Both the position numbers and the translations under genes were made by a program. Of a stretch of 64,000 nucleotides of DNA, positions 1-9,148 are shown one piece after another. The notes below the pieces were generated by a model, which did not search any database, was not told the DNA's origin, and saw nothing but the letters and a program-made list of their open reading frames with translations. Within the stretch, counting starts at the first letter, position 1. Each line of letters opens with the position of its first letter. The DNA comes from Pseudoclavibacter sp. AY1H1 (GTDB lineage: Bacteria > Actinomycetota > Actinomycetes > Actinomycetales > Microbacteriaceae), in contig NZ_PSXX01000001.1 of assembly GCF_002931055.1 (NCBI RefSeq), positions 744,001 to 808,000 of the forward strand. The letters run 5' to 3'.

Positions 1-703
1 TTTCCCCGAAGTAGGCATCGAAGTCGACGTAGTCGTCGAGGTGGTCGTGCGAGAGGTTGATGAAGCCGACGACGTCGAACTCGATGCCGTCGACCCGGTG
101 CCTCGTGATGGCCTGCGCGGAGACCTCGATGCTGGCCGCGTGGACGCCGACCTCGCGCATGCGGGCGAGCAGCGCGTGCAGCTCGCTGGCTTCTGGCGTC
201 GTCAGGCTCGCCTCGATGCGCTCTTCGCCGATGCGGCGCTCGACCGTCGTGGTGAGGCCGGTGACGACCCCCAGCTGCAGCAGGAGGCCGTCGAGGATGT
301 AGACGACCGACGTCTTCCCGTTGGTTCCCGTGACGCCGAAGAGCTTCGGCTGGTCCGGGTCGGTGCGGTAGATCCACGCGGAGACGTCGCCGAGCGCGAG
401 ACGCGGCTCCTCGGTCACGAGGACCGGTACTCCGAGGTCGCCGGCCAGCTCGGCCCCGGCGGCGTCGGTGAGGACAGCGACGGCGCCGGCCTCGGCCGCG
501 TTCGCGGCGTAGCTGGCTCCGTGCACGCGAGCACCGGGGAGCCCCACGTACAGGTCTCCGGCTTCGACGTCCAGTGATGAGATGGAGACGCCGGTCACCT
601 CGACCTGGTCGACGCCTTCTGGGGCGTCGAGTCCGAAGTGCGCGCACAGCTCGGAGAGCGAGCGCGGCACTGGGTGGGATGGACGAATGCTTGCTGCGGG
701 CAT
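1..703 (-). CDS. murE: UDP-N-acetylmuramyl-tripeptide synthetase MurE (partial, N-terminal part)
   Basis: Cytoplasmic Mur ligase that adds the third amino acid to UDP-MurNAc-dipeptide in peptidoglycan synthesis. The reverse strand is open from an ATG at 703 to the left edge, about 234 codons. It shows the Mur ligase P-loop GVTGTNGKTS near residue 120, a TTPEASEL segment typical of MurE, and SHDHLD further on. The catalytic centre and the C-terminal domain that selects the amino acid lie outside the window, so the added residue (diaminopimelate, lysine, ornithine or diaminobutyrate) cannot be read. It lies 23 bp downstream of ftsI in the dcw operon. The N-terminal domain looks intact. Confidence 0.93.
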   Translation of the reverse strand, partial: MPAASIRPSHPVPRSLSELCAHFGLDAPEGVDQVEVTGVSISSLDVEAGDLYVGLPGARVHGASYAANAAEAGAVAVLTDAAGAELAGDLGVPVLVTEEPRLALGDVSAWIYRTDPDQPKLFGVTGTNGKTSVVYILDGLLLQLGVVTGLTTTVERRIGEERIEASLTTPEASELHALLARMREVGVHAASIEVSAQAITRHRVDGIEFDVVGFINLSHDHLDDYVDFDAYFGE

Positions 704-726
704 GACTTCCTGTGCAGTAGTGCGGA

Positions 727-2496
727 TCAGAACGTGGTCGGGATCGTCGGCCACGGGCTCGGCGATGGTGCCACCCGGTTGGATTGGAGGACGTAGGCCA
801 TGACATCGTGCCATGCTGGCGCGGTGGCGGCGCTGCCCCTCATCGTAGTTGGGTTCATGATCGAGACCGTCACGACGTACTTGGGGTCGTCGATCGGAGC
901 GACTCCCGCCATCGAGGTCATGAAGCTGCCGTCGACGTACTGGCCCTGCCCGTCAGAGACCTCGGCGGTGCCCGTCTTGATGCCGACACGGTAGCCGGGG
1001 ATCGCCACCTCGTTCGCGAGGCTCCCGCTCTGCGCCGTGGCCTCGAGCAGCGTCAGCGTGTCGGTTGCGGCCTGCGCGGAGACGACCTGGCGCGGCTCAC
1101 CGGGTTCGCTCGGCACGAAGCCGTCCTCGGTCTCGCAGCCTTCGACGAGCTGGACGGGAAGCCGCTGACCGCCGTTGGCGATGGTCTGGTAGGCGCTCGC
1201 CATCTGCGGGGCCGTGACCTGCAGGCCCTGGCCGAACATCGTGGCGTAGTTGGTCTGCGGGTCCCACTCGTCGTACGGGCGGACCGTTCCGGCCTCCTCT
1301 CCGAGGAAGTCGGCCTCGGTGTCGGCGTTCAGGCCGAAGTCGAGCATGTAGTCGTAGCGCTCGCCCGCGCTCAATCGCTGCCCCATCAAGGCGATGCCGA
1401 TGTTGGAGGAGCGCGTCATGATGCCAGCAGCGGTCCAGCGTTCGTCGCCGTGCGCCCAGTCGTCGCCGAAGCTGACGTCGGTCTGCTCGAAGCGGCCGGG
1501 CACCGTGAACTGCTCAGCGGGCGTGGAGAGGCCCTTGTCGAAGACCATCGCTGCGGTGAGTGCCTTCATCGTCGAGCCGGGCTCGTACGGTGCTGTGAAG
1601 GCGCGCGAGCCGCGGTCCTCCGTCGCCGTGGCGCCGGGGTCGTTGGGGTCGACGGACGGGAAGTCCGCCGCGGCGAGGATCTTGCCGGTGCCGACCTCCT
1701 GGACGATGATGTGCCCCCATTGGCCACCCATCGCCGTGACCTGCTGCGCGAGAACCTGGAGTGCGTAGTACTGCAGGTCGGCGTCGACCGTGAGCTTGAG
1801 CGTGCCACCCTGCTTGGCCTCGGTCAGCGTGACCTCGGTGCCGGGGATGCGCACGTTGTCCGCGCTTCGCTCGTAGGTCTCCTCGCCGTCGACGCCCGCG
1901 AGGCACTTGTTCTCCGACAGCTCGAGTCCCGCAAGGGGCTCGCCGTCGGCGCCGAGGAAGCCGGTGAGGTTCCCGGCCACCTGCCCGTTGGGGTAGACGC
2001 GCGCCGCTTCCCGCTTCGGGTAGATCCATGGGATCTCGAGCGCGCGCACCTTCTGATACGCGGCGAGCTCGAGCCCCCGGCTGAGGTACGCGAAGTTGCT
2101 GTCGGGGTCGATGGCAAGCGCCCCGTCGATGACGCCGATGAGCTCGGCCTGCTGCTGCCCGGTGATGGCTGCGATCTCGCCGAGCGCCTGGTCCCTGGAG
2201 ACCGTGGCGGTCTTGCCGTCGTCGCCCGTGCGATCGAACTCTGCGACATTCGCTGGGGCGACCGTCAGGTCGAATCGGTCGGCGGAGTCGGCGAGGATCT
2301 CGCCGTTGCGGTCGATGATCGAGCCGCGCTCGCTGAAGATGGTGCTGGAGACGCCGCGCTTCGATTCGGCGTCGGCGTTGATGGTCGACGCGGAGACCAG
2401 CTGCACGTCGATGAGACGCACTCCGAAGGCGACGAGCACCGCGGTCACCAGGATGATGACGAGGCCTGCCCTGCGCCTGGACACTTTCGGTGACAC
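727..2496 (-). CDS. ftsI: Peptidoglycan D,D-transpeptidase FtsI / PBP2-type
   Basis: Septal class B penicillin-binding protein that cross-links peptidoglycan at the division site. The 589-residue protein has a short basic N-terminus, one membrane anchor (about residues 10-28), a dimerisation domain, and a transpeptidase domain with all three motifs: STMK (S308-K311, acylated serine), SSN (363-365) and KTGT (507-510). Length is normal for actinobacterial FtsI. It lies between ftsL (36 bp upstream) and murE (23 bp downstream) and is probably co-transcribed from mraZ. No C-terminal PASTA domain is visible. Confidence 0.96.
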   Translation of the reverse strand: MSPKVSRRRAGLVIILVTAVLVAFGVRLIDVQLVSASTINADAESKRGVSSTIFSERGSIIDRNGEILADSADRFDLTVAPANVAEFDRTGDDGKTATVSRDQALGEIAAITGQQQAELIGVIDGALAIDPDSNFAYLSRGLELAAYQKVRALEIPWIYPKREAARVYPNGQVAGNLTGFLGADGEPLAGLELSENKCLAGVDGEETYERSADNVRIPGTEVTLTEAKQGGTLKLTVDADLQYYALQVLAQQVTAMGGQWGHIIVQEVGTGKILAAADFPSVDPNDPGATATEDRGSRAFTAPYEPGSTMKALTAAMVFDKGLSTPAEQFTVPGRFEQTDVSFGDDWAHGDERWTAAGIMTRSSNIGIALMGQRLSAGERYDYMLDFGLNADTEADFLGEEAGTVRPYDEWDPQTNYATMFGQGLQVTAPQMASAYQTIANGGQRLPVQLVEGCETEDGFVPSEPGEPRQVVSAQAATDTLTLLEATAQSGSLANEVAIPGYRVGIKTGTAEVSDGQGQYVDGSFMTSMAGVAPIDDPKYVVTVSIMNPTTMRGSAATAPAWHDVMAYVLQSNRVAPSPSPWPTIPTTF

Positions 2497-2532
2497 GGTG
2501 GTCCTCCCCCTCTGGCGTTGCTCTTGGTGGGT

Positions 2533-3096
2533 CTACCTCGTGGAGGGAGAACGCAGCTCGGTGACCGAGGGTACGGCAGGCGCGGCGGCCTGCTCCGCTG
2601 AAACTCCGTTGGGGTCGGCGACCGGTGCCGCTGGCTGCGTGACCTCGTTCGTCACGAGACCCGTGTTGATGGGAGCGGCGGTGCCGGTGGAGGCCGCATC
2701 GGTGGCGAGCGAGCCGCTGCCGACCTGCAGGAACGCCTGCGAGTCGGTCGGCACCATGCCGAGCTTCGTGGCCTCGACGGCGAGGTTCTGCGCCGACGAC
2801 ATGGCGCTGAGCTCCTCGAGCGCCGCTGACTCGGTGCGGGCGAGCTCCGTCTGCGTCTGCTCGAGCCCACTGACCTCGTAGGCGCCCTGGGAGATCGCGA
2901 TGCTCAGGGCCAGCTGCGTGACGAAGACCCCGGCGAGGACGACGAGGGAGATGAGCATCGAGCGGAGGCTCGGGAGCCGCCGGGCGCCAGGCGCCTCGAC
3001 GAGTCGCAACCGCGGCGACGATGTCGCCTCCCTCGGGGCCGACTTCTGGCGACGCGTGGAGGTGGACCCGCGGAGGAGGCTTGTTGCTGCAGTCAT
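2533..3096 (-). CDS. ftsL: FtsL-like cell division membrane protein
   Basis: Small bitopic protein in the position of FtsL (Rv2164c in M. tuberculosis), which joins the FtsQLB complex that activates the septal synthase. It has 187 residues: a basic cytoplasmic N-terminus, one hydrophobic segment around residues 47-70, a region rich in Glu, Ala and Gln likely to form a coiled coil, and an Ala/Pro/Thr-rich tail. The start ATG overlaps the rsmH stop by 4 bp, indicating translational coupling. FtsL proteins diverge strongly in sequence, so position and topology carry most of the weight. Confidence 0.8.
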   Translation of the reverse strand: MTAATSLLRGSTSTRRQKSAPREATSSPRLRLVEAPGARRLPSLRSMLISLVVLAGVFVTQLALSIAISQGAYEVSGLEQTQTELARTESAALEELSAMSSAQNLAVEATKLGMVPTDSQAFLQVGSGSLATDAASTGTAAPINTGLVTNEVTQPAAPVADPNGVSAEQAAAPAVPSVTELRSPSTR

Positions 3097-4130
3097 GCCC
3101 GTGGGCTCCTAACTCTCGCCACCGCGCGCAAGCGCACGGGAAGTGCTCGTGGATTGATCTCGCCCTCGTCGGCGCCGGCCCGCTCAGCTCCGCGGACGAG
3201 ACGTTCGAACTCGGGCTTGTGCTCTGGCAGCTCGACCGGGAGGCCGCTCGGCGCGGTCGACGTGGTCTTCGCCTCGAACAGCCGCTTCACGAAGCGGTCC
3301 TCGAGGGACTGGTAGGCCTCGACGACGACGCGCCCGCCGAGGGCGACTCGATCGAGGGCCTGCGGGAGGGCACGCTCGAGCGCGCCAAGCTCGGCGTTGA
3401 CCTCGATGCGGAGGGCCTGGAAGACGCGCTTCGCAGGGTGACCGGCATCGCGCTTCGCGGCTGGCGTGGCTCGCTGGAGCACGTCGACGAGCTGTCCGGT
3501 CGTCGCGATCGGGGCCTGGGCCCGCTCGCGCACGATCCAGCTCGCGTAGCGCGGCGCGAGCTTTTCGTCGCCGTACCGGTAGAACAGCTGCTTGAGCTCC
3601 TCCTCGCCGTACGTGGCGACGATCTCTGCCGCCGTGACGCCCTTCGTGGCGTCCATGCGCATGTCGAGGGGCGCGTCCTGGCTGTAGGAGAAGCCTCGGC
3701 TCGCTTCATCGAGCTGGAGCGACGAGACGCCGAGGTCGAACAGGACGGCGTCGACGGTGTCGATCCCGAGCTCGTCGAGCGAGGACTCGAACTCGTCGTA
3801 GACGGCGTGCACGAGCGTGACCCGATCGCCGAAGCGAGCGAGGCGCCGACCGGCGAGGCCGAGTGCCTCAGAATCGCGATCGAATCCGACCAGGCGGGCG
3901 TTCGGGCAGCGGTCGAGGACCGCCTCGCTGTGGCCGCCCATGCCGAGCGTCGCGTCGACGTAGATGCTGCCTGGGGCCTGCAGCGCAGGCGCGAGGAGCT
4001 CCACGCAGCGCTCGAGGAGCACTGGCGTGTGCAGCGATGCCGGGTCGCGTTCGCTGTCATTCTCCGGCTGTGTGTTCTGGCTGTTCTCTGTCATGACGAT
4101 GCGGGTTCCTCCCTGATCACTGATTCCCAT
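3093..4130 (-). CDS. rsmH: 16S rRNA (cytosine1402-N4)-methyltransferase RsmH (MraW)
   Basis: SAM-dependent methyltransferase that methylates C1402 of 16S rRNA. The HTPVLLERCVELL start of the domain, the SAM-binding VDATLGMGGHSEAVL segment and LFDLGVSSLQLDEASRGFSY are diagnostic. The first ATG (4130) gives 345 residues and has a GGGGAGAGAG ribosome site about 9 nt upstream. A second ATG at 4094 gives 333 residues but its GGAGG lies about 14 nt away, so the upstream start is slightly favoured. It is the second gene of the dcw operon, after mraZ. Confidence 0.95.
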   Translation of the reverse strand: MGISDQGGTRIVMTENSQNTQPENDSERDPASLHTPVLLERCVELLAPALQAPGSIYVDATLGMGGHSEAVLDRCPNARLVGFDRDSEALGLAGRRLARFGDRVTLVHAVYDEFESSLDELGIDTVDAVLFDLGVSSLQLDEASRGFSYSQDAPLDMRMDATKGVTAAEIVATYGEEELKQLFYRYGDEKLAPRYASWIVRERAQAPIATTGQLVDVLQRATPAAKRDAGHPAKRVFQALRIEVNAELGALERALPQALDRVALGGRVVVEAYQSLEDRFVKRLFEAKTTSTAPSGLPVELPEHKPEFERLVRGAERAGADEGEINPRALPVRLRAVARVRSPRA

Positions 4131-4286
4131 CCGTTCTCTCTCCCCGCGGCGCTGCGCGAGGGGAGCGAAGTGGAGATTCCTTCTGCCGCCGGGGAAGTGG
4201 CTTCAGATGGGGCTCCGCGGTGCTGCTGAGCTCTGCTGCGAGGGAAGACGCTTCAGAGCGGAACGGCTGAGAATCGGCGGTCAGGG

Positions 4287-4718
4287 TCAGAAGAGTCCCG
4301 GGATCACCTCCTCCGCGGTCTCGGAGAAGGCGGCCTCGTTGGCCGCGACGTAGGTGTTCCAGGCCTCTGCATCCCAGATCTCGGCGCGACTGCCCGCACC
4401 GATCACGGCGAGCTCGCGGTCGAGCCCCGCGTACTGCCGGAGCTGCTGCGGGATGGTCACGCGGTTCTGCCGGTCAGGCGTCTCCGCGTGGGCTCCGGAG
4501 AGCAAGAGGCGCAGGTAGTCACGGGCCTGCTTGCTGGTGACGGGGGCCTGGCGGATGCGGTTGTGGAGCTCCTCGAACTCGCTCGTGGAGAAGACGTAGA
4601 CGCAGCGGTCCTGCCCTCGGGTCAGCACGACACCCTCTTCGAGCTCGTCGCGGAACTTGGCCGGAAGGATGAGCCGGCCTTTCTCGTCGAGCTTGGGCGA
4701 GTACGTGCCAAGGAACAT
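4287..4718 (-). CDS. mraZ: Transcriptional regulator MraZ
   Basis: DNA-binding protein of the SpoVT/AbrB fold that in studied bacteria controls its own dcw operon. The 143 residues contain two AbrB-like repeats, one around [13 protein letters not shown] near the N-terminus and one around [14 protein letters not shown] strong GGGAGGGAGG ribosome site precedes the ATG by 5-6 nt. It is the first gene of the minus-strand dcw operon, and GTGG repeats at roughly 10-bp spacing, candidate MraZ sites, lie directly upstream at 4745-4779. Confidence 0.96.
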   Translation of the reverse strand: MFLGTYSPKLDEKGRLILPAKFRDELEEGVVLTRGQDRCVYVFSTSEFEELHNRIRQAPVTSKQARDYLRLLLSGAHAETPDRQNRVTIPQQLRQYAGLDRELAVIGAGSRAEIWDAEAWNTYVAANEAAFSETAEEVIPGLF

Positions 4719-4744
4719 GCACGCCTCCCTCCCTGTCGCTGAAT

Positions 4745-4779
4745 CCCCACATGCTCCACTTTACTCCACAACCCACCAC
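4745..4779 (-). promoter_or_regulatory. Candidate MraZ boxes upstream of mraZ
   Basis: On the minus strand this stretch carries a run of GTGG(A/G) motifs ending at 4779, 4769, 4759 and 4750, with steps of 10, 10 and 9 bp. Direct GTGG-type repeats upstream of mraZ are the known operator form, so autoregulation of the dcw operon is the natural reading. No convincing -35/-10 pair was assigned. Confidence 0.7.
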
Positions 4780-4821
4780 ACATCTACGCAAACGCGCCTT
4801 TTCTCGCCTGTGAATGCAGAA

Positions 4822-4846
4822 AGAGGCCAGTAAATTACTGGCCTCT
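4822..4846 (-). terminator. Perfect 12+1+12 palindrome upstream of mraZ
   Basis: AGAGGCCAGTAA and its complement flank one base, forming a perfect hairpin. On the minus strand it is followed by TTTCTGC, so it could be a second weak terminator behind the DUF3040 gene. An operator or the 5' leader of mraZ are alternatives. Confidence 0.45.
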
Positions 4847-4890
4847 CAACGGTGGAGGGAAGTGGAGCTGTTTTCATCTCACAAGGGCAC

Positions 4891-4920
4891 AAAAAAGGGA
4901 CCGGCCAGGTGGCCGGTCCC
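4891..4920 (-). terminator. Rho-independent terminator of the DUF3040 gene
   Basis: A 10-bp perfect stem, GGGACCGGCC with its complement (4897-4920) and a 4-nt loop, is followed on the minus strand by six T residues. It lies about 70 bp beyond the DUF3040 stop codon and separates that gene from the mraZ promoter. Confidence 0.88.
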
Positions 4921-4987
4921 GAGGTGAGGAAATGAGGTGGGTGGGGGAAGATGCGAAGTGGAGGGCAGTGGGAGGACTCCCCCGTTG

Positions 4988-5371
4988 CTACTCCCCCTGC
5001 TGCCGCTTGTCCCAGCGGTTGCCGAGCTTGTCCATGAACGAACCGTCGGACGACTCGCCGCTCTTCGGTGAGGGGCGACCGGTCGGCAGTGGGTCGGACT
5101 GCGAAGCCGCGCCCTTCGGGGCGGCGAACGCGTAGACGACTCCCGCCAGCATCAGGACGAACCCGACGACACCCAGGACCGGGATGTTGGTGGCGACGCC
5201 CGCGACGACGACGCCGATACCGACTGCGACGGAAAGGAACGCGACCACGACGGCCCGCGTGGTGACCGCAGCGCCGCTTCTCGGCGATGTGGACACCACG
5301 TCCGCATCGTTCTGGTAGAAGCTGCGCTCCATCTCATCAAGCAGCCGCTGCTCTTGCTCAGATAGTGCCAT
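4988..5371 (-). CDS. DUF3040 small membrane protein
   Basis: The 127-residue protein begins MALSEQEQRLLDEMERSFYQ, the usual opening of actinobacterial DUF3040 proteins, followed by two hydrophobic helices (about 39-60 and 63-83) and a polar Lys/Asp-rich tail. A GAGG ribosome site lies 5-6 nt before the ATG. Orthologues sit beside the dcw cluster in actinobacteria (Rv2169c in M. tuberculosis), but the function is unknown to me. It is transcribed divergently from the polyprenyl synthase. A TACAAT hexamer at 5425-5430 (minus) is a good -10, and a strong terminator follows the gene. The reverse frame stays open far upstream, but that part is antisense to the synthase. Confidence 0.87.
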   Translation of the reverse strand: MALSEQEQRLLDEMERSFYQNDADVVSTSPRSGAAVTTRAVVVAFLSVAVGIGVVVAGVATNIPVLGVVGFVLMLAGVVYAFAAPKGAASQSDPLPTGRPSPKSGESSDGSFMDKLGNRWDKRQQGE

Positions 5372-5424
5372 GTTGACCTCGTGCTCAGGGGGCGATCGGA
5401 GCCCCGCTCCGAAGTATTGCGCCC

Positions 5425-5430
5425 ATTGTA
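5425..5430 (-). promoter_or_regulatory. -10 element of the DUF3040 gene
   Basis: TACAAT on the minus strand, about 54 bp before the ATG. It predicts a leader of roughly 46 nt that contains the ribosome site, unlike the divergent synthase gene, whose start is leaderless. Confidence 0.5.
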
Positions 5431-5446
5431 GGCGCGCGCACCTGGG

Positions 5447-5452
5447 TAGAGT
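5447..5452 (+). promoter_or_regulatory. -10 element of a leaderless transcript (polyprenyl synthase)
   Basis: TAGAGT ends 6 nt before the GTG at 5459 and no ribosome site is visible between them, which is the leaderless geometry. Confidence 0.6.
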
Positions 5453-5458
5453 GGTGTC

Positions 5459-6541
5459 GTGTCTGAGAGTTCTACGCTGTCCTCCAAAGTCCAGCGTCGT
5501 CTGGACGCCACAATTGCCGAGAATCTTCAGGTTCTGGGGCCGATCGGCGTCGATGTGCCCGCCTTCCTGGAGCAGGCCGGGGCCTTCACGACGGGCGGCA
5601 AGCGCCTCCGAGCGTCGTTCTGCGCCGCCGGATACAGCAGCGCCGCCGGCACGCCCGAGCAGAGTGAGGCGGTGATCCTCGCTGCGGCATCGATCGAGCT
5701 CTTCCACGCCGCGGCCCTGGTCCACGACGACATCATCGATCGCTCCGACACGCGCAGGGGCGCGCCCTCCACCCACCGCGCCTTCTCGAAGCACCACCAC
5801 GCCTCCGGCTGGGCTGGCGACGAGGAGCACTTCGGTCTCAGCGCCGCGATCCTGCTCGGCGACCTGCTGCTCGTCTGGAGCGACCAGCTCTTCGTGGAGG
5901 CCTGCGCCCTCGTGCCCCCAGCGGACGCCGTTCGCGCACGAGCCGAGTTCAGCAAGATGCGCAGCGAGGTGACGATCGGCCAGTACCTCGACCTCGTCGA
6001 GGAGGTGGCGTGGCCGGTCGTGCCCATCGACGCACGCGCGTCCCGGGCGACGACGATCGCGATCTCGAAGTCCGCCAGGTACAGCGTCGAGGAGCCTCTT
6101 GTACTCGGAGCGCTCCTCGGAGGTGCCTCCGATGCCCTCGTGCAGCAGATTCGCGCGTTCGGGCTGCCCCTCGGCCTCGCCTTCCAGCTCCGGGATGACG
6201 TCCTCGGCGTGTTCGGGGACGAGGCGGTCACCGGCAAGCCCAGCGGAGACGACCTCCGAGAGGGCAAGAGAACCCTCATGATCGCCGCAGCCCAGGAGCT
6301 CGCATCGCCTTCGGACTCGGCGCGGCTCGACGAGCTCCTCGGAGACCAGGGGCTCGATGAGACGCAGATCGCCTGGATGCAGGCGCTCATCGCGGAGTCC
6401 GGCGGACTGCAGCGCGTGGAGGAGCTGATCAGCTCCTCGCTCGTCGAGGCGCTCGCCGGACTGCAGGGCCTCGAGCTCGACCCCGGGTCGCGGCGACTGC
6501 TCGAGCAGCTCGCGGAGCGCACGGCGCACCGGGAGCACTGA
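5459..6541 (+). CDS. Trans-polyprenyl diphosphate synthase (GGPP-synthase type)
   Basis: Condenses isopentenyl diphosphate with allylic diphosphates to give all-trans prenyl diphosphates for carotenoids, menaquinone side chains or lipid carriers. The 360-residue protein has the first Asp-rich motif DDIID (90-94) in LVHDDIIDRSDTRRG, a GGKRLRA substrate motif near 46, and the second Asp-rich motif at QLRDDVLG (D246-D247). Small residues 4-5 positions before the first motif suggest a C20 or longer product (inference). GTG start at 5459, six bases after a -10 hexamer. The position matches idsA2 (Rv2173) of M. tuberculosis. Confidence 0.9.
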   Translation: MSESSTLSSKVQRRLDATIAENLQVLGPIGVDVPAFLEQAGAFTTGGKRLRASFCAAGYSSAAGTPEQSEAVILAAASIELFHAAALVHDDIIDRSDTRRGAPSTHRAFSKHHHASGWAGDEEHFGLSAAILLGDLLLVWSDQLFVEACALVPPADAVRARAEFSKMRSEVTIGQYLDLVEEVAWPVVPIDARASRATTIAISKSARYSVEEPLVLGALLGGASDALVQQIRAFGLPLGLAFQLRDDVLGVFGDEAVTGKPSGDDLREGKRTLMIAAAQELASPSDSARLDELLGDQGLDETQIAWMQALIAESGGLQRVEELISSSLVEALAGLQGLELDPGSRRLLEQLAERTAHREH

Positions 6542-6602
6542 CCAGCTGGCAACCCGCTCGGTGCCAGCAGCCGGCTGGCCGGCGGCGAGCCGCGCTGGTC
6601 GA

Positions 6603-6947
6603 CTAGATGGCGAGCAGCTGGACGGCGTGACGCACCTGCGTCTTCCGTCCCTGCACGAGCGCGTCGAGGGGCGCGACACCGAGCGTCTCATCGACGCTCA
6701 GGAGCCACACCATCTGGTCGTGGGCACTGAGCCCCGCGTCGCCGAGCAGGAAGAGCGTTCCCCGGAGACCCGCCAGCGGCTCGCCGTCCTTGATGAACTG
6801 TTGCGGGATCCGCGGCTCTCGCTCGATGCGGAACGACAGCAGCTGCTTGTCCTCGATCAGGGTCGACACGCGCCCCGTCGAGACACCGAGCTCGGATGCT
6901 GCCTGGGGAATCGTGTACCACTCACGGGTACTGAAGACGTCGCTCAC
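6603..6947 (-). CDS. Rv2175c-like winged-helix DNA-binding protein
   Basis: A 114-residue protein with an N-terminal helix-turn-helix (EWYTIPQAASELGVSTGRVSTLIEDKQLL) and the C-terminal domain of the Rv2175c family (DGEPLAGLRGTLFLLGDAGLSAHDQMVWL). In M. tuberculosis, Rv2175c is phosphorylated by the neighbouring kinase PknL. The same arrangement here, divergent from a PknL-type gene 110 bp away, supports the pairing. The start is GTG at 6947. It converges on the polyprenyl synthase with 61 bp between the stops. Confidence 0.88.
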   Translation of the reverse strand: MSDVFSTREWYTIPQAASELGVSTGRVSTLIEDKQLLSFRIEREPRIPQQFIKDGEPLAGLRGTLFLLGDAGLSAHDQMVWLLSVDETLGVAPLDALVQGRKTQVRHAVQLLAI

Positions 6948-7044
6948 GCCTCACATGGTCGCAGACTCGGCGCATCGATGCGAGCCCGAGTGATTCCTCG
7001 ATGCCGTGCGGTGTTTCATCCCGGAGGCGCGTGCCTTGTCGGGC

Positions 7045-7050
7045 TATCCT
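7045..7050 (+). promoter_or_regulatory. -10 element of a leaderless transcript (pknL)
   Basis: TATCCT ends 7 nt before the GTG at 7058, with no ribosome site between, so transcription should start at or next to the start codon. Confidence 0.6.
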
Positions 7051-7057
7051 GCACGAC

Positions 7058-9097
<2,040 letters not shown>

Positions 9098-9148
9098 GCG
9101 CTCTGCCGCTGGGGCGTGGCCCGGGCTCTCGCCTCCCGCGACCGAGCG

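Noticed and set aside
784-2493. 569-residue plus-strand open frame across ftsI
   Set aside because: Antisense shadow of ftsI; the reverse strand has all three transpeptidase motifs, and the plus-strand translation has no recognisable domain.
5372-6691. N-terminal extension of the DUF3040 gene reaching 6691
   Set aside because: The extra 440 codons are antisense to the polyprenyl synthase; the DUF3040 family start and ribosome site are at 5371.
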